A stretch of DNA of 64,000 nucleotides from Flavobacterium sp. UBA7680. Its GTDB lineage: Bacteria > Bacteroidota > Bacteroidia > Flavobacteriales > Flavobacteriaceae. How positions within the stretch are numbered: position 1 is the first letter of the stretch; every line of letters begins with the position of its first letter. Made by a program: the position numbers and the translations under genes. Below the pieces are notes generated by a model that had not been told where the DNA came from, searched no databases, and worked only from the letters and a program-made list of their open reading frames with translations. The stretch lies in assembly GCF_002482975.1 (NCBI RefSeq), contig NZ_DLHA01000032.1, positions 266,304 through 330,303 on the forward strand, in the 5' to 3' direction. This document shows positions 9,400 through 19,061 of this stretch, in pieces.

Positions 9400-10317
9400 T
9401 TATTTTCTTTCAATTAATCCTTTTAAAACTTCTTCTGAAATTGTTGTGATCGTTCCGTGTTTATGTCCTTCAGGAAGGCTTATTTTTGATGAAACGTCTT
9501 CAAAATGAACAAAATCTGAAGTGCTTAAAGCTTTATAATTTTTTGATCCGTAATTGTCATAATACAACAGCCAGTTTTTATCGACTTTCACTACTGTTGG
9601 ACCTTCTGATAAATATTCTGTTAAAGGTTTAGAACTCTTTTCAAACGGACCTAAAGGCGATTTTCCGAAAGCTACTTTTATGTTACGCATTGGTCTTGTG
9701 TTGTCTTTTAAAACCAAAACATAATCTTTCTTGCTTTTCTTTACAATCACGCAGTCAATTACACTGAAACCCGGATCATAGTACAATTTCGTATCAGAAA
9801 ATGTTTTAAAATCTTTTGTCGTTACATAATACATTCGGTGATTGTTTTTCTCCTCTTCTACTCCTTTTTCAAATCGGAACGGAATTGTCGATGCCCAGAT
9901 AATTATATATTCTTTTTTTACATCGTCATAAAAAATATCCGGCGCCCAAACGTTTACCACTTCCGGTTCGTTTTTCATTACCGGAATGTATTCTTGTTTA
10001 GACCAATGAATTAAATCTTTTGAACTTGCATATCCAAAACCATTTCCGCCTTTCCAGTCGGTTGTCCAAACCATATGATAGGTTCCATCAGCTCCTTTTG
10101 TGATTGACGGGTCACGCATGATTTTACTGGCTCCAATTTTGGGTTTTAAGAATGATCCTTCAAGACCTTTCCAATTGTAACCGTCTTCGCTGTATGCCAG
10201 ATATAAACCTTCCGTTGCGGGTTCTCGAAATGACGTAAAAAGGTATAAATCTTTCTTTTTCTGCGAATAACTGATCGCGAAAATGAAAAGAGTTACTATG
10301 ATGAATATTTTTTTCAT
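9400..10317 (-). CDS. GH43-like five-bladed propeller glycosidase
   Basis: Secreted 305-residue single-domain protein with a signal peptide (1-18, ISYSQ). The fold signature is that of clan GH-F: IMRDPSI (D69, candidate general base), VWAPDIFYD (123-131), SVID (D188, candidate pKa modulator) and LSEGP (E238, candidate general acid), each at the usual blade position. Family members remove arabinofuranose, xylose or galactose. The neighbours suggest an arabinosyl or galactosyl decoration of rhamnogalacturonan. The subfamily cannot be fixed by eye. It sits between GH28 and the sialidase-like gene in the susC operon. Confidence 0.75.
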   Translation of the reverse strand: MKKIFIIVTLFIFAISYSQKKKDLYLFTSFREPATEGLYLAYSEDGYNWKGLEGSFLKPKIGASKIMRDPSITKGADGTYHMVWTTDWKGGNGFGYASSKDLIHWSKQEYIPVMKNEPEVVNVWAPDIFYDDVKKEYIIIWASTIPFRFEKGVEEEKNNHRMYYVTTKDFKTFSDTKLYYDPGFSVIDCVIVKKSKKDYVLVLKDNTRPMRNIKVAFGKSPLGPFEKSSKPLTEYLSEGPTVVKVDKNWLLYYDNYGSKNYKALSTSDFVHFEDVSSKISLPEGHKHGTITTISEEVLKGLIERK

Positions 10318-10331
10318 GTCTTATTTTCTTT

Positions 10332-10565
10332 CCTGCAAGGTTTCCAAAACCTTGTAGGTATATTTTATGTTTAATCCAGAGCCCTATTAATTCCAAAAAT
10401 GCCAAATATTTCTCTTTAGCCCCGATTGCAGTGAAAATCCTTTTGTACTGGTGTTCAGTACAAAAGATTGAAACGGAAAGCGGGACGATACTTCCAAAAA
10501 TGCCAATTGTTTCTGCTTCTAAAAATAATTATTAAATACCTACAAGGTTTTGAAAACCTTGCAGG
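10332..10565. repeat. Composite MITE-like intergenic element
   Basis: The outer hairpins cctgcaagg...ccttgtagg (10332-10358) and cctacaagg...ccttgcagg (10539-10565) are inverted copies of each other. Inside them is a 15-bp direct repeat, ttccaaaaatgccaa (10391-10405 and 10492-10506). The direct repeats enclose an element with tagccccgattgcagtg (10417-10433), a stem cttttgtactg/cagtacaaaag and gaaacggaaagcgggac (10470-10486). No ORF is present. The layered structure looks like one element inserted into another. Confidence 0.65.
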
Positions 10566-10576
10566 ATTACGTTGCG

Positions 10577-12145
10577 TTATTCTATAATTGCTTTTTTATC
10601 TAAAGATGCCCCTTTTTTAACTGGCGTTGTTACGTTGTTAAAAACATTGTTTTTCAGGAAAATATTCTTTGTTTCTTTTCCATTTGCTTCGATAAAAATA
10701 TCCGTTGCATTAAATGGAAAATTATTATTAATCAATGTGTTTGAAACGTTATCCAATTTGATAACCGGAACTCCTTTTATTGGTGTTGAAGATCCAACGT
10801 TATCTAAAATAATATTTTTTGAATCTGAAATTTTGAAAGAAGAACCAATTGTCGCATTTACTTTTACATCATGAAATTCTACATCTGTCGCTGTGTTTAC
10901 CGTAAAACCTTCTTTTCCGTCCATGTTGATGTTGGAGAACGTGATGTTTTGAATTGGCATTTCTGTAATTCCTAAAATCTGTCCCGCTTTGTTTACGTTT
11001 GAAGCCGTAATATTACTCATGTGAATGTTTCTAAAAATCGGAGTTTTTTCGGTTACAGGTTCAACTTTGGTGTCTTTATCATAAAAAAGGCTCAATACGA
11101 TTGCTTCTTCTTTAATGTTTTTCATTACGATATTATCTACGCGAATATCTTCTACAACTCCGCCTCTTCCGCGTGCTGCTTTAATACGAATTCCACGGTC
11201 TGTTCCGTCGAAAACACAATTTGAAATCGTGATTTTCTTGATTCCGCCCGACATTTCACTGCCAATAACAACGCCGCCGTGACCGCTTAACATAGTACAA
11301 TTGGTAATTGTAACATTTTCTGTCGGAACTCCATATTTACGTCCGTCTTCGTCTCTTCCTGATTTGATGGTAATACAGTCGTCTCCAACGCTGATATGAC
11401 AATTTGAAATATGAACATTTTTGCAAGACGATGGATTAATTCCGTCTGTATTAGGCGAATGCGGATTAAAAATTGAAATTCCAGTTACGGTTACATTATC
11501 ACAGAATTCAGGATTTATCGTCCAAAAAGGCGAATTTTGAAATGTTACGCCTTCGATTAAAATGTTTTTACAACCATAAGCCTGAAAGAAAGATGGTCTG
11601 AAAAACTTTTTATCGATTGTTCTTTTATAGTAATCAGAGTAAACAATTCCTTGATTTTGTTCGTCCCACATTTTTTGGTATTTCGTTAACGGAATCGGTT
11701 CTTTTGCGGTTTCGATTCTGTAAACTTCATTCCACCAAGCTTTTCCTTGTCCGTCGATTACGCCTCTTCCCGTAATGGTGATATTTTCTGCGTCTTTTGC
11801 ATAAAATAATGGTGAGAATGATTTCATTACCAATCCTTCGTAACGCATTTCTACATATGGCAGATAATCATCAAAATTGTCTGAAAATTTTAATAAAGCT
11901 CCTGAATCTAAATGGATTGTTATATTACTTTTTAGTTTTAAAGCTCCGGTTAAATATTCTCCTGCTGGAAAAAAGATGGTTCCGCCGCCGTTTTTAGATG
12001 CTTTTTCTATGGCATTTTGAATGGCTTCGGTGCATTTTATTCCTTTGTTATTTCCGCCTTCGTTTAGGATGTTTAACCAGCCGTCGTTTGCTAGAGCGGT
12101 GTTTAGTCCTGTTATGAGGCAGAGAATTATTAGTATGTTTTTCAT
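10577..12145 (-). CDS. GH28 polygalacturonase (exo- or rhamnogalacturonase-like)
   Basis: Right-handed beta-helix hydrolase of 522 residues that cuts alpha-1,4-linked galacturonate or galacturonate-rhamnose linkages. The signal peptide is 1-19 (NTALA). All GH28 signatures are intact: NTDG (D234), GDDC (D255, D256), SGHGG (H289) and RIK (R320-K322). The extra segment at about 140-185, between the first helical turns, is typical of the exo-acting or bacterial rhamnogalacturonan-type branch rather than of short endo-polygalacturonases. It lies downstream of GH140 in the susC operon. A second, more distant paralogue is at 60395. Confidence 0.93.
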   Translation of the reverse strand: MKNILIILCLITGLNTALANDGWLNILNEGGNNKGIKCTEAIQNAIEKASKNGGGTIFFPAGEYLTGALKLKSNITIHLDSGALLKFSDNFDDYLPYVEMRYEGLVMKSFSPLFYAKDAENITITGRGVIDGQGKAWWNEVYRIETAKEPIPLTKYQKMWDEQNQGIVYSDYYKRTIDKKFFRPSFFQAYGCKNILIEGVTFQNSPFWTINPEFCDNVTVTGISIFNPHSPNTDGINPSSCKNVHISNCHISVGDDCITIKSGRDEDGRKYGVPTENVTITNCTMLSGHGGVVIGSEMSGGIKKITISNCVFDGTDRGIRIKAARGRGGVVEDIRVDNIVMKNIKEEAIVLSLFYDKDTKVEPVTEKTPIFRNIHMSNITASNVNKAGQILGITEMPIQNITFSNINMDGKEGFTVNTATDVEFHDVKVNATIGSSFKISDSKNIILDNVGSSTPIKGVPVIKLDNVSNTLINNNFPFNATDIFIEANGKETKNIFLKNNVFNNVTTPVKKGASLDKKAIIE

Positions 12146-12162
12146 AGTTTATCTTTTTATTT

Positions 12163-12345
12163 TGCCACAGATTAAAATGATTAGCTCAGATTTTTCACTC
12201 TCATTTTTGTCCTTTCGACGAAGGAGAAATCTCCGTTAGCAGCTCCTCATGCTTGAGCAACTTTGTAGAGTTTCTTGCGAAGATTTCTCCTTCGTCGAAA
12301 TGACAAGATTGTGGGTAAGTGTCACGAATTCACGAATTATTTTCA
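12163..12345. repeat. Hairpin of the gtcatttcgacgaagg family plus repeat fragments
   Basis: A gccacagattaaaatgat copy (12164-12181) is followed by inverted arms ctttcgacgaaggagaaatc (12212-12231) and gatttctccttcgtcgaaat (12282-12301), ending in tgacaag. A cacgaattcacgaattatt fragment (12325-12343) touches the GH140 stop codon. The gap has no gene. Confidence 0.7.
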
Positions 12346-13743
12346 CTAGTTCGAACGTAAAATCAAAACCCAGTCGTTACCATCTTCTTTTTTACCTGAA
12401 GGTTGAAATTCTTTAGTTCCTTTATTATCTACAATTCCAATTTTTGTTTTTTGTCCGTTTCTTGGGTTGTACCAAGCTGCTGTAACTTTATCCCCTGCAA
12501 TCTTGCCCATATTTACCTCGATTTTTCTTCCGCTGTAAGTGTAAATCAAAGCGTATTTTTTTCCTTTTATAGCTGGAATATAATCGTATTTTTCTCCTTG
12601 GTTTGCAATTAATGAAGTATCCGGAGTTCCTTCTAAAAATGGAAATTCTAACATTAGTTTTTTAATGTAAATCATTTGTCCCGCTCCAGACGCATTAATC
12701 GCTGATGTCCATAATTCTTTATTTCCGTAAGCTGGTTTATCTCCTTTTCTGAACATTTGCATTACGGCGTTGTGTCCGTATGTGTAACCTGCAGCGCCCG
12801 AAAGAACTGACCAATATCCGTAACGACGAACGTCATTTGCTGTCCATTTTGGTTGTAAAGTATCGTGTAAACCGTGTGGAATTCCTTCGTAAGATGGTTC
12901 TCCGTCAAGTGTTGGTTTTGTTGGTTTTAATTCGAAATCTCTTAGAACAAACTTGTAATTGTCTTCTTTGAAATTCGTTTTTGATGAATCCTGATCGTAT
13001 CTTCTGTGTCCTGATTGAAACATATTGAAATCCAGCCATTTTTCGTTGTGGAAGTTTTCTGAAGAATCGGTTCTTCCAAAAGGGTGAAAAGTCACTAATT
13101 GATTCGGATTATTTGTTTTTAAAGTGTTTCCGATGGCGTTCCAGGTATCCTGAAATTCGTTTCCATGTGTGTCACCTCCGTTTAACCAAATTACGTTGGT
13201 TCTGTTTTTATATCTGTCAGCTAAGAATTTAGCGTATATAATTGCTTGTTCTTTGCTTACTTTATTTCCTTTTGAAACGTTTGTTCCCCAAACTGGAACC
13301 ATTGCTACATAAATTCCGTTTTTCTGAGCCACGTCTAAAGTGTAATCTACATGATCCCAGTAATCGTATTGCTTCGCATCTTTGAAATCATTTCCTGCCG
13401 TAATCAAGGGTTTTGAAACGTCTTCGTTGATTAAAGCAGCATCGCCATAAACATTAACGGCATTTATATTATGCAAAACCATTACCTGTACAACGTTGAA
13501 CCCTTTTTCTTTTCTGTCTTTAAAATATCTATCAACGCCTGCTCTGTCTAATTTTCCAAATGCCAGCCAGCCTGTATCGCCCAGCCAAAAAAACGGTTTT
13601 TCATTTTCGGTAACAAAATAATGCTGGTTTTTAGATATTTTGATTTGAGGCAGGGCGCCTTTTGTTGATTGCGAAAATCCGCTTTGTGCTGTCAACAAAA
13701 AGCTTATACTTAAGGCATATAAATATTTAATTTTCAGATTCAT
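12346..13743 (-). CDS. GH140 apiosidase (DUF4038 family)
   Basis: Secreted 465-residue (beta/alpha)8 glycosidase with a DUF4038 catalytic domain (about 35-370) and a C-terminal beta-sandwich of the collagen-binding type (about 380-465). The signal peptide ends at SGFSQ (residue 25). Characterised GH140 enzymes (BT1012 of Bacteroides thetaiotaomicron) split the apiose-galacturonate bond that holds RG-II side chains A and B. The acid/base and nucleophile expected there match D191 in LNGGDTHG and E282 in TLDGEPSYEG, close to the published D187 and E284. Apiose is almost confined to RG-II and apiogalacturonan, so this gene is the clearest sign that the locus reaches RG-II. Confidence 0.9.
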   Translation of the reverse strand: MNLKIKYLYALSISFLLTAQSGFSQSTKGALPQIKISKNQHYFVTENEKPFFWLGDTGWLAFGKLDRAGVDRYFKDRKEKGFNVVQVMVLHNINAVNVYGDAALINEDVSKPLITAGNDFKDAKQYDYWDHVDYTLDVAQKNGIYVAMVPVWGTNVSKGNKVSKEQAIIYAKFLADRYKNRTNVIWLNGGDTHGNEFQDTWNAIGNTLKTNNPNQLVTFHPFGRTDSSENFHNEKWLDFNMFQSGHRRYDQDSSKTNFKEDNYKFVLRDFELKPTKPTLDGEPSYEGIPHGLHDTLQPKWTANDVRRYGYWSVLSGAAGYTYGHNAVMQMFRKGDKPAYGNKELWTSAINASGAGQMIYIKKLMLEFPFLEGTPDTSLIANQGEKYDYIPAIKGKKYALIYTYSGRKIEVNMGKIAGDKVTAAWYNPRNGQKTKIGIVDNKGTKEFQPSGKKEDGNDWVLILRSN

Positions 13744-13776
13744 TTTTGGTTTATTTTGAATTTATGTTTTTTAGGT

Positions 13777-13912
13777 TGGGCCACGGGTTTTACTGATTGA
13801 ACAGGTTTTCGCTGGTTTCTTTTTTTCACGCAGATTGAGCAGATTTATTTTTAATTCTTAATTTTAATAATTATCTGTGTCAATCCGTTTTATCAGTCAC
13901 ATCCGTGCGCAA
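13777..13912. repeat. Degenerate inverted repeat between GH140 and the beta-helix fusion
   Basis: An imperfect pair runs from gccacgggttttactgattg (13780-13799) to ttttatcagtcacatccgtg (13888-13907), with cacgcagattgagcagattt (13828-13847) and attatctgtgtcaatccg (13870-13887) inside. It is a decayed relative of the atccgcg family. No coding signal is seen. Confidence 0.5.
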
Positions 13913-16900
13913 TTACTTTTTCACGACAAAAAGCACTTTTTCTTTGATTTCGGATTGTGGAATTGTTACTTGTTTTCCTCCGTTTAGGTTTGCTTTTTTG
14001 GTGATGATACCTGTTGCTGCGTTTATTATGTATACTTCAAAAGTTCCTTTTGCGTCGGCTAAATCAATTGTAATATCTTGATTGTTTTTTAAATAGAAAA
14101 GATAGCTTTTTCCTTTATTTTCCAGTTTCCAAAGATTATCTGAAAAGCTATTTCCATCTACTAATTTCATTTCGCTTAAAGCGGAATAAAACTCAGGAAG
14201 TGCAATTTTTGGAATGTTTGGCATTGACGCTCCCGCCATTAAAGCTGGCCATCCAAATCTTGGAGACGCATCTGTCGAATATAGAATTACTTTTTCGGGA
14301 TATTTTTCTCGATATTCACGAACAGCGCGATACACCTGATCGTCTGTTTCTTTTCCGGTTTTTAATTTTCTGGCGTGCTGCCTTGGTGCTAAATTTAATC
14401 CGCCTTGCGGTGCGTATGCTGTTCCGTCTTCTTTATAATACCAATAACGAATGTCAATTAAATCTACTGTTTTGGTTCTTTGTGCATCACTTAAAATAGC
14501 ATCCTGAACATCTTTTGTCGCACTTAAACCTATTATTTCTTTTTTGCCTGTTTCGTCTTTCCATTTTTGAACTTCATCAATCCAAAATTGCATGAAATGA
14601 AGCGGACCCGTATATTCGGCACTTGTTAACTGAATTACATTGCTGTTTTCCTGAAAATTTTCTAATGATTTTCGAATAAATCCTTGGTGCAATTTTCTTC
14701 TGGCAGGATTATTTACGTCGTAAAATTGTTCAGCCATAAAAATACGTTTGTCTCCTGCATATGGCGGAGGCTCCGGAAAACCTGTACTATTTATATTGTT
14801 TGCTGAACGCCATGGTGAACTTGCCCAATGCGCTCCGGCTTCTATAATGTTATGTTGAAAATATTGCTGATTGATTAACAATTGTCCTTTGGTTTCGGCT
14901 AAATCAGCAAAAAGCGATAAACGATCCCAATACCAATCATTGAATTTTGTCAAGTCATATTTACTCAATTGATCCCAAGCTAAATCTTGTCCGCTTCTTG
15001 CAAATGGCTGTTCGTAGAAAGGCGGCCAAGCATCGGCATCAAAACGACGAACGCGTTCGTGATCGTCCATTCTTCGCTCGTACCATAATCCGTAATTATG
15101 TTCTAAAGCAACCATATTATTGGTACTTAAATAATCTGCAACTTCGTTGATATTGTCTGTAAAACCTGTTCCGGTTCTGCCGGGAACAAATCTGGTAACG
15201 TCTGGCAATGACTTAGAAATGTCGCTGTCTCTAAGGCTTCCTCTCCACCAAGGCACGCTTAATCGGTTTCCTGCTATTACTTTATTATCATAAGTAAGCC
15301 ATCCGTTTTTTGTTATTACTTTGTTGGTGGAAATTATATTTTGTGCTGCATTTATTTTTAAATCATTCGCATTTTTAAGCCCTGAGTTGTTCGTATCAAT
15401 TGGATTTGCTTTTGAAACTTCTGCAATCCATTCTAATAAACTTTCCTTTGGAGCAACTGAATTTTTAGTTAATTCTTGTGCTGCTTCAACTTCGGGACTT
15501 GATGAAGGTTCTGAACCTAAATCATAAATAAATGGCTTCATAGGAAGCTGTCCTAAACGATTTTCTAATTGTGCATAAAACAAACTTCTCGGATTGATAT
15601 GACCGTTTACATCTTTCCAATGACCATCGCCAGCCATGATTCCACCCCAAGTTCCAAAAGCCCAGTTTTGTGCTGTTGGCGGGCTGTAACATTCTATTTT
15701 AGATGCTGATGTTTCCCAGATTACACTATTTGCAGCTGTCCAGCCTGCGCCTCGTCCATTTTGTTCTCTATTGTTATAACTTAAGGCGTGTCCGTCTATA
15801 TACGAAACTTCAAATAATACACCTGTTGACCAACTGCCTATTGCTCCGCTATTATTGAAAGGCATAAACGACTCGCATTGAATAAATGCATTTGGCCCTG
15901 TCGTTCCAAATCCGCCTACTGCAAAATCGTGGTATCCATATTCTGAATAACAACGTTGAAATAGTGTTTGTTGTCCTTCGGTATAAAAAGTATGACGTCT
16001 AAAACCTGCAATTTCAGAAACTGGTTCGGTTGCAATACAATCTTCAACTGTAATTTGCTGTGCTGATTTTAATAAAGCAACTGCACCTCCAGAAAAATGC
16101 TTGAAGTTTACTTGTTTTACCCAGGCATTTTTTGTGTTTTCGATGCTAATTCCTAACCATCTGTGTTCTTCGTCTTTTGGTTTTGACAGATCATAAGTTG
16201 ATTTCATCAGGATATTTTCGATCCCGATTTGCTCAATTCTTCCTGACCAAGAATAAACCGCCACTTTTGCTGGTCCGTAAGCATCATCCAAAGTCATTGT
16301 TAACGGTGCATTTAAAGTTACTTCATTACCGTTGATATTGGTTACGACTCTATTCCAAGTAATATCCCAATCATTTTTTTTCCAACCTACCCAACCGGTT
16401 TCGGCTCCAAAATCATCCATTTTTAACTCTTTAATCCAATTATCGGTTAAAGGTTTAGTGATGATAATTTCAACAGATGGTTTTAATTTAGAGGTGTTTT
16501 TTAATTGGATTTTTTTTGTTCCAAGTGGTGTATAAGCTGTATTGAACTCAAAAGTCTCACCTAATTTTTTATCATCAGTTCCTAAAATTCTAATTATCGC
16601 TTCTCGTTTTAATCCGGTTCCTAATAGAATTGTTCCGTTTTCAGTATTTCCGCTTCCGCGTAAAACGACTCCTGATTTTTTAATGAATAAAGTTCCGCTT
16701 ATTTTAAAGATTCCTTTATCTAAAAGTACAGCGCCGCGAAATCCTGATTTATTTGGTTTCAAATTACTTACATAATCAATTGCTGCCTGAATTCTTTCTT
16801 TGGCATCTTCTTCTTGTTTTGAAACAAAAATTTTATTCTCCACATTCGGAATTGCTTTTTCAGAAGCCATATATCCCGCATATGAAAAATCTGGAATTTG

Positions 16901-17098
16901 ATTTCCTTTGTTGTCTGTCGTAAACGAAAGTTTTCCTTCTTTGGTTTTGACAATATCCGGGAAAGTGTTTTGTGCTGTGATGTTGATGCTGAAAAACAAC
17001 GCCAAACCAGACAAAACTATTTTATCTTTTTGAAGGAAGATGTTATTTTTAAATTGAATAAAATTCACCTTAATAATTTTTAGGTTTATTATTTGCAT
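13913..17098 (-). CDS. Two-module protein: pectate-lyase-like beta-helix fused to DUF6298-like barrel
   Basis: Very large secreted protein (about 1061 residues) of unproven function. Residues about 50-560 form a pectate-lyase-superfamily right-handed beta-helix with a Pectate_lyase_3-like opening: ERIQAAIDYVS, then GAVLLDKGIF and GVVLRGSG. Residues about 610-970 resemble DUF6298, an aromatic-rich module with SVPWWRGSL, FVPGRTGTGF, LEHNYGLWYERRMDDHERVRR and EQPFARSG. A short C-terminal beta-domain follows. The upstream ATG at 17122 lies in a repeat arm, so the ATG at 17098 is used, giving a long basic n-region before the hydrophobic stretch and ITAQ. It lies between PL1 and GH140. An exo-enzyme on RG-II or RG-I is plausible, but no family member known to me has a proven activity. 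Confidence 0.7.
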   Translation of the reverse strand: MQIINLKIIKVNFIQFKNNIFLQKDKIVLSGLALFFSINITAQNTFPDIVKTKEGKLSFTTDNKGNQIPDFSYAGYMASEKAIPNVENKIFVSKQEEDAKERIQAAIDYVSNLKPNKSGFRGAVLLDKGIFKISGTLFIKKSGVVLRGSGNTENGTILLGTGLKREAIIRILGTDDKKLGETFEFNTAYTPLGTKKIQLKNTSKLKPSVEIIITKPLTDNWIKELKMDDFGAETGWVGWKKNDWDITWNRVVTNINGNEVTLNAPLTMTLDDAYGPAKVAVYSWSGRIEQIGIENILMKSTYDLSKPKDEEHRWLGISIENTKNAWVKQVNFKHFSGGAVALLKSAQQITVEDCIATEPVSEIAGFRRHTFYTEGQQTLFQRCYSEYGYHDFAVGGFGTTGPNAFIQCESFMPFNNSGAIGSWSTGVLFEVSYIDGHALSYNNREQNGRGAGWTAANSVIWETSASKIECYSPPTAQNWAFGTWGGIMAGDGHWKDVNGHINPRSLFYAQLENRLGQLPMKPFIYDLGSEPSSSPEVEAAQELTKNSVAPKESLLEWIAEVSKANPIDTNNSGLKNANDLKINAAQNIISTNKVITKNGWLTYDNKVIAGNRLSVPWWRGSLRDSDISKSLPDVTRFVPGRTGTGFTDNINEVADYLSTNNMVALEHNYGLWYERRMDDHERVRRFDADAWPPFYEQPFARSGQDLAWDQLSKYDLTKFNDWYWDRLSLFADLAETKGQLLINQQYFQHNIIEAGAHWASSPWRSANNINSTGFPEPPPYAGDKRIFMAEQFYDVNNPARRKLHQGFIRKSLENFQENSNVIQLTSAEYTGPLHFMQFWIDEVQKWKDETGKKEIIGLSATKDVQDAILSDAQRTKTVDLIDIRYWYYKEDGTAYAPQGGLNLAPRQHARKLKTGKETDDQVYRAVREYREKYPEKVILYSTDASPRFGWPALMAGASMPNIPKIALPEFYSALSEMKLVDGNSFSDNLWKLENKGKSYLFYLKNNQDITIDLADAKGTFEVYIINAATGIITKKANLNGGKQVTIPQSEIKEKVLFVVKK

Positions 17099-17115
17099 TC
17101 CTAATTTCCACAATC

Positions 17116-17268
17116 TTGTCATTTCGACGAAGGAGAAATCTTCGTTAGCTATTCCGCTTGCTTGATAAACTTTGTGTTAGTTACTTGCGGAGATTTCTCC
17201 TTCGTCGAAATGACAAACTTTGTGTTTATGCTTATTAAACCAGACAGGTTTTAAAAACCTGTCTGGTT
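17116..17268. repeat. gtcatttcgacgaagg hairpin followed by acaggttt hairpin
   Basis: The arms cttgtcatttcgacgaagga (17115-17134) and tccttcgtcgaaatgacaa (17198-17216) flank a 60-base centre. A perfect stem, ccagacaggttt/aaacctgtctgg (17240-17267), follows. The left arm overlaps an alternative in-frame ATG of the downstream gene, which argues against that start. Confidence 0.75.
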
Positions 17269-17304
17269 TGCTTTGAGAATATTCTGGTGACTAAATTTAA
17301 GACT

Positions 17305-19011
17305 TTATTGCAATAATCCTTTTGATTTTGCTAATGTATCTGTATTGTTTTCGGTTTTTGTCCAGTCAATTTTACTGTTTGGATCAATTCCGTTAAAATA
17401 TTTCTCGATGTTGGTATATCCGTCGCCGTTTGCATCTTTGTTCGCATCTGAAGCGTCATTTGGGTTTAAACCATTTTTCTTTTCCCAAGCATCTGGAATT
17501 CCGTCATTATCAGAATCTTTATATGCTTTTCCTTTGTAAACCGGATAACCTCCAACCTGATTAGGATGCGTTATAATTCCTTTTTTATAAGAATCCGCAG
17601 GTAATCTTCTTTTAATAAAATCTTTTCCAATTGCGTTTTCTAAACCGTCTTTAACTTCAATTTTTCCTGTGCGAACTTGTTTGATAATTCTCTCGTCAAC
17701 CATGTCTCTTTTAGGAATTGTTGCTCCAACATTATTTAAAACAAATTCATAGGCTTCTTCTGCTTTCATAATGGTAATATGAGGCATTGTAAAGGCTTTT
17801 GGCTGTTTGATAAATTCTAAATATGATTTTACTTCTGCTTCCGGAAGGTCTTCTAATTGTACACCGCCATTCCAGTTATCGGCTGTAACTTCTGGAGAAC
17901 CAACGATAAAGTTTCCTGAAACATATGCTCTTCCGTATGTTTTTGGTTTCATATATCCTGATTCAGGTTTTAGAATTCTGTAGCGAATTGGCTGATCTGT
18001 TGGCGTAATTGGCCCCGGTTTAAAATAGTTGTTGATGATGTTAAACATCGAACGATAATCTCCTCCATCAAGAGAACGATTCCACCAATTGAAAATCACA
18101 TTGTTTACGAAATTAAAATCACCGTACATTCCGATAGAAGCATTTCTTGAAATATTATCGGCCCATAAATTGCGCATAAACGTGCTGTTTAATCCGCCAA
18201 TTGTACTTCCGAAAGCATGATTATAAGTATCTAAACCTTCTGAAGAAATGGTATTTTGAATGGTAATATTACAAGCTGGTAGTTTTTCCAGTTTTGATTT
18301 TTCATTTGCCGCAAACTGATGTCTGTATAATGAAATATTTTCGTCTAATCCCCAGCTTACAGAGCAATGGTCTACGATTATATTTCCTATTGGATTTCCG
18401 CCAAGTGCGTCATCTCTTCTGGTTACTTCGGTTGCGCCACGACGGAAACGCATATGTCTGATAATTACGTCGTGTGTATCAATTTCCAGAGTTTCTCCTG
18501 CAATGCAAATTCCGTCGCCCGGAGCAGTTTGTCCTGCAATTGTAACGTACGGCGCACGCATGCTGATTCTCTTTTTTAACTGAATGATTCCAGAAACATT
18601 GAAGACGATTGTTCTGGCTCCAACGGCTTCGCAGGCTTCGCGAAAAGTTCCTTTTCCGCTGTCTTCTAAGCTTGTTACTACAAATATTTTTCCACCACGG
18701 CCGCCTTGTGTAAATGCTCCGCCTCCTTCAGCTCCCGGAAAAGCAGGAATATCTGCCTGAACGAAATCTTTAGGGTAAGATGCCCAAGGTAAATACGGTT
18801 TTCCTTGTTTGGCTTCTGCCTGAATTGTACTGTAATTATTTTTCCAGATTTCGGCTAACCTTTTTTCTTCATCAGCCAATATTGCATCGGCTTTGTCTTG
18901 AAGTGGTTTCGGAATTTCTGGATATTGTGCATATGCTGAAGTGAAGAAAGAACAGAATGAAAAAATCATCATGGTTCTTTTTAATGTGGTTATTGGGAAG
19001 ATAGTCTGCAT
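17305..19011 (-). CDS. PL1 pectate lyase with C-terminal calcium-binding (TSP3) repeat
   Basis: Secreted beta-eliminating lyase on polygalacturonate, 568 residues. The signal peptide (about 1-28) ends SAYAQ. The parallel beta-helix begins at PAFPGAEGGG (about 93) and carries the PL1 signatures GGRGGKIFVVTSLED, ITIAGQTAPGDG-type and IIVDHCSVSWGLDE, where the acidic residues bind calcium, plus a basic patch in MRNLWADNISRN. The C-terminus (about 505-545) has the acidic calcium loops DSDNDGIPDAWE and DANGDGYTNIE typical of thrombospondin type-3 repeats. It is a paralogue of the neighbour at 19824, with near-identical architecture, so the pair arose by tandem duplication with DUF3826 in between. 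Confidence 0.9.
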   Translation of the reverse strand: MQTIFPITTLKRTMMIFSFCSFFTSAYAQYPEIPKPLQDKADAILADEEKRLAEIWKNNYSTIQAEAKQGKPYLPWASYPKDFVQADIPAFPGAEGGGAFTQGGRGGKIFVVTSLEDSGKGTFREACEAVGARTIVFNVSGIIQLKKRISMRAPYVTIAGQTAPGDGICIAGETLEIDTHDVIIRHMRFRRGATEVTRRDDALGGNPIGNIIVDHCSVSWGLDENISLYRHQFAANEKSKLEKLPACNITIQNTISSEGLDTYNHAFGSTIGGLNSTFMRNLWADNISRNASIGMYGDFNFVNNVIFNWWNRSLDGGDYRSMFNIINNYFKPGPITPTDQPIRYRILKPESGYMKPKTYGRAYVSGNFIVGSPEVTADNWNGGVQLEDLPEAEVKSYLEFIKQPKAFTMPHITIMKAEEAYEFVLNNVGATIPKRDMVDERIIKQVRTGKIEVKDGLENAIGKDFIKRRLPADSYKKGIITHPNQVGGYPVYKGKAYKDSDNDGIPDAWEKKNGLNPNDASDANKDANGDGYTNIEKYFNGIDPNSKIDWTKTENNTDTLAKSKGLLQ

Positions 19012-19061
19012 GAAAAGATAATCTAAGGTTTATAGTTTTTTGGTGTAAAGTTTATAACAGA

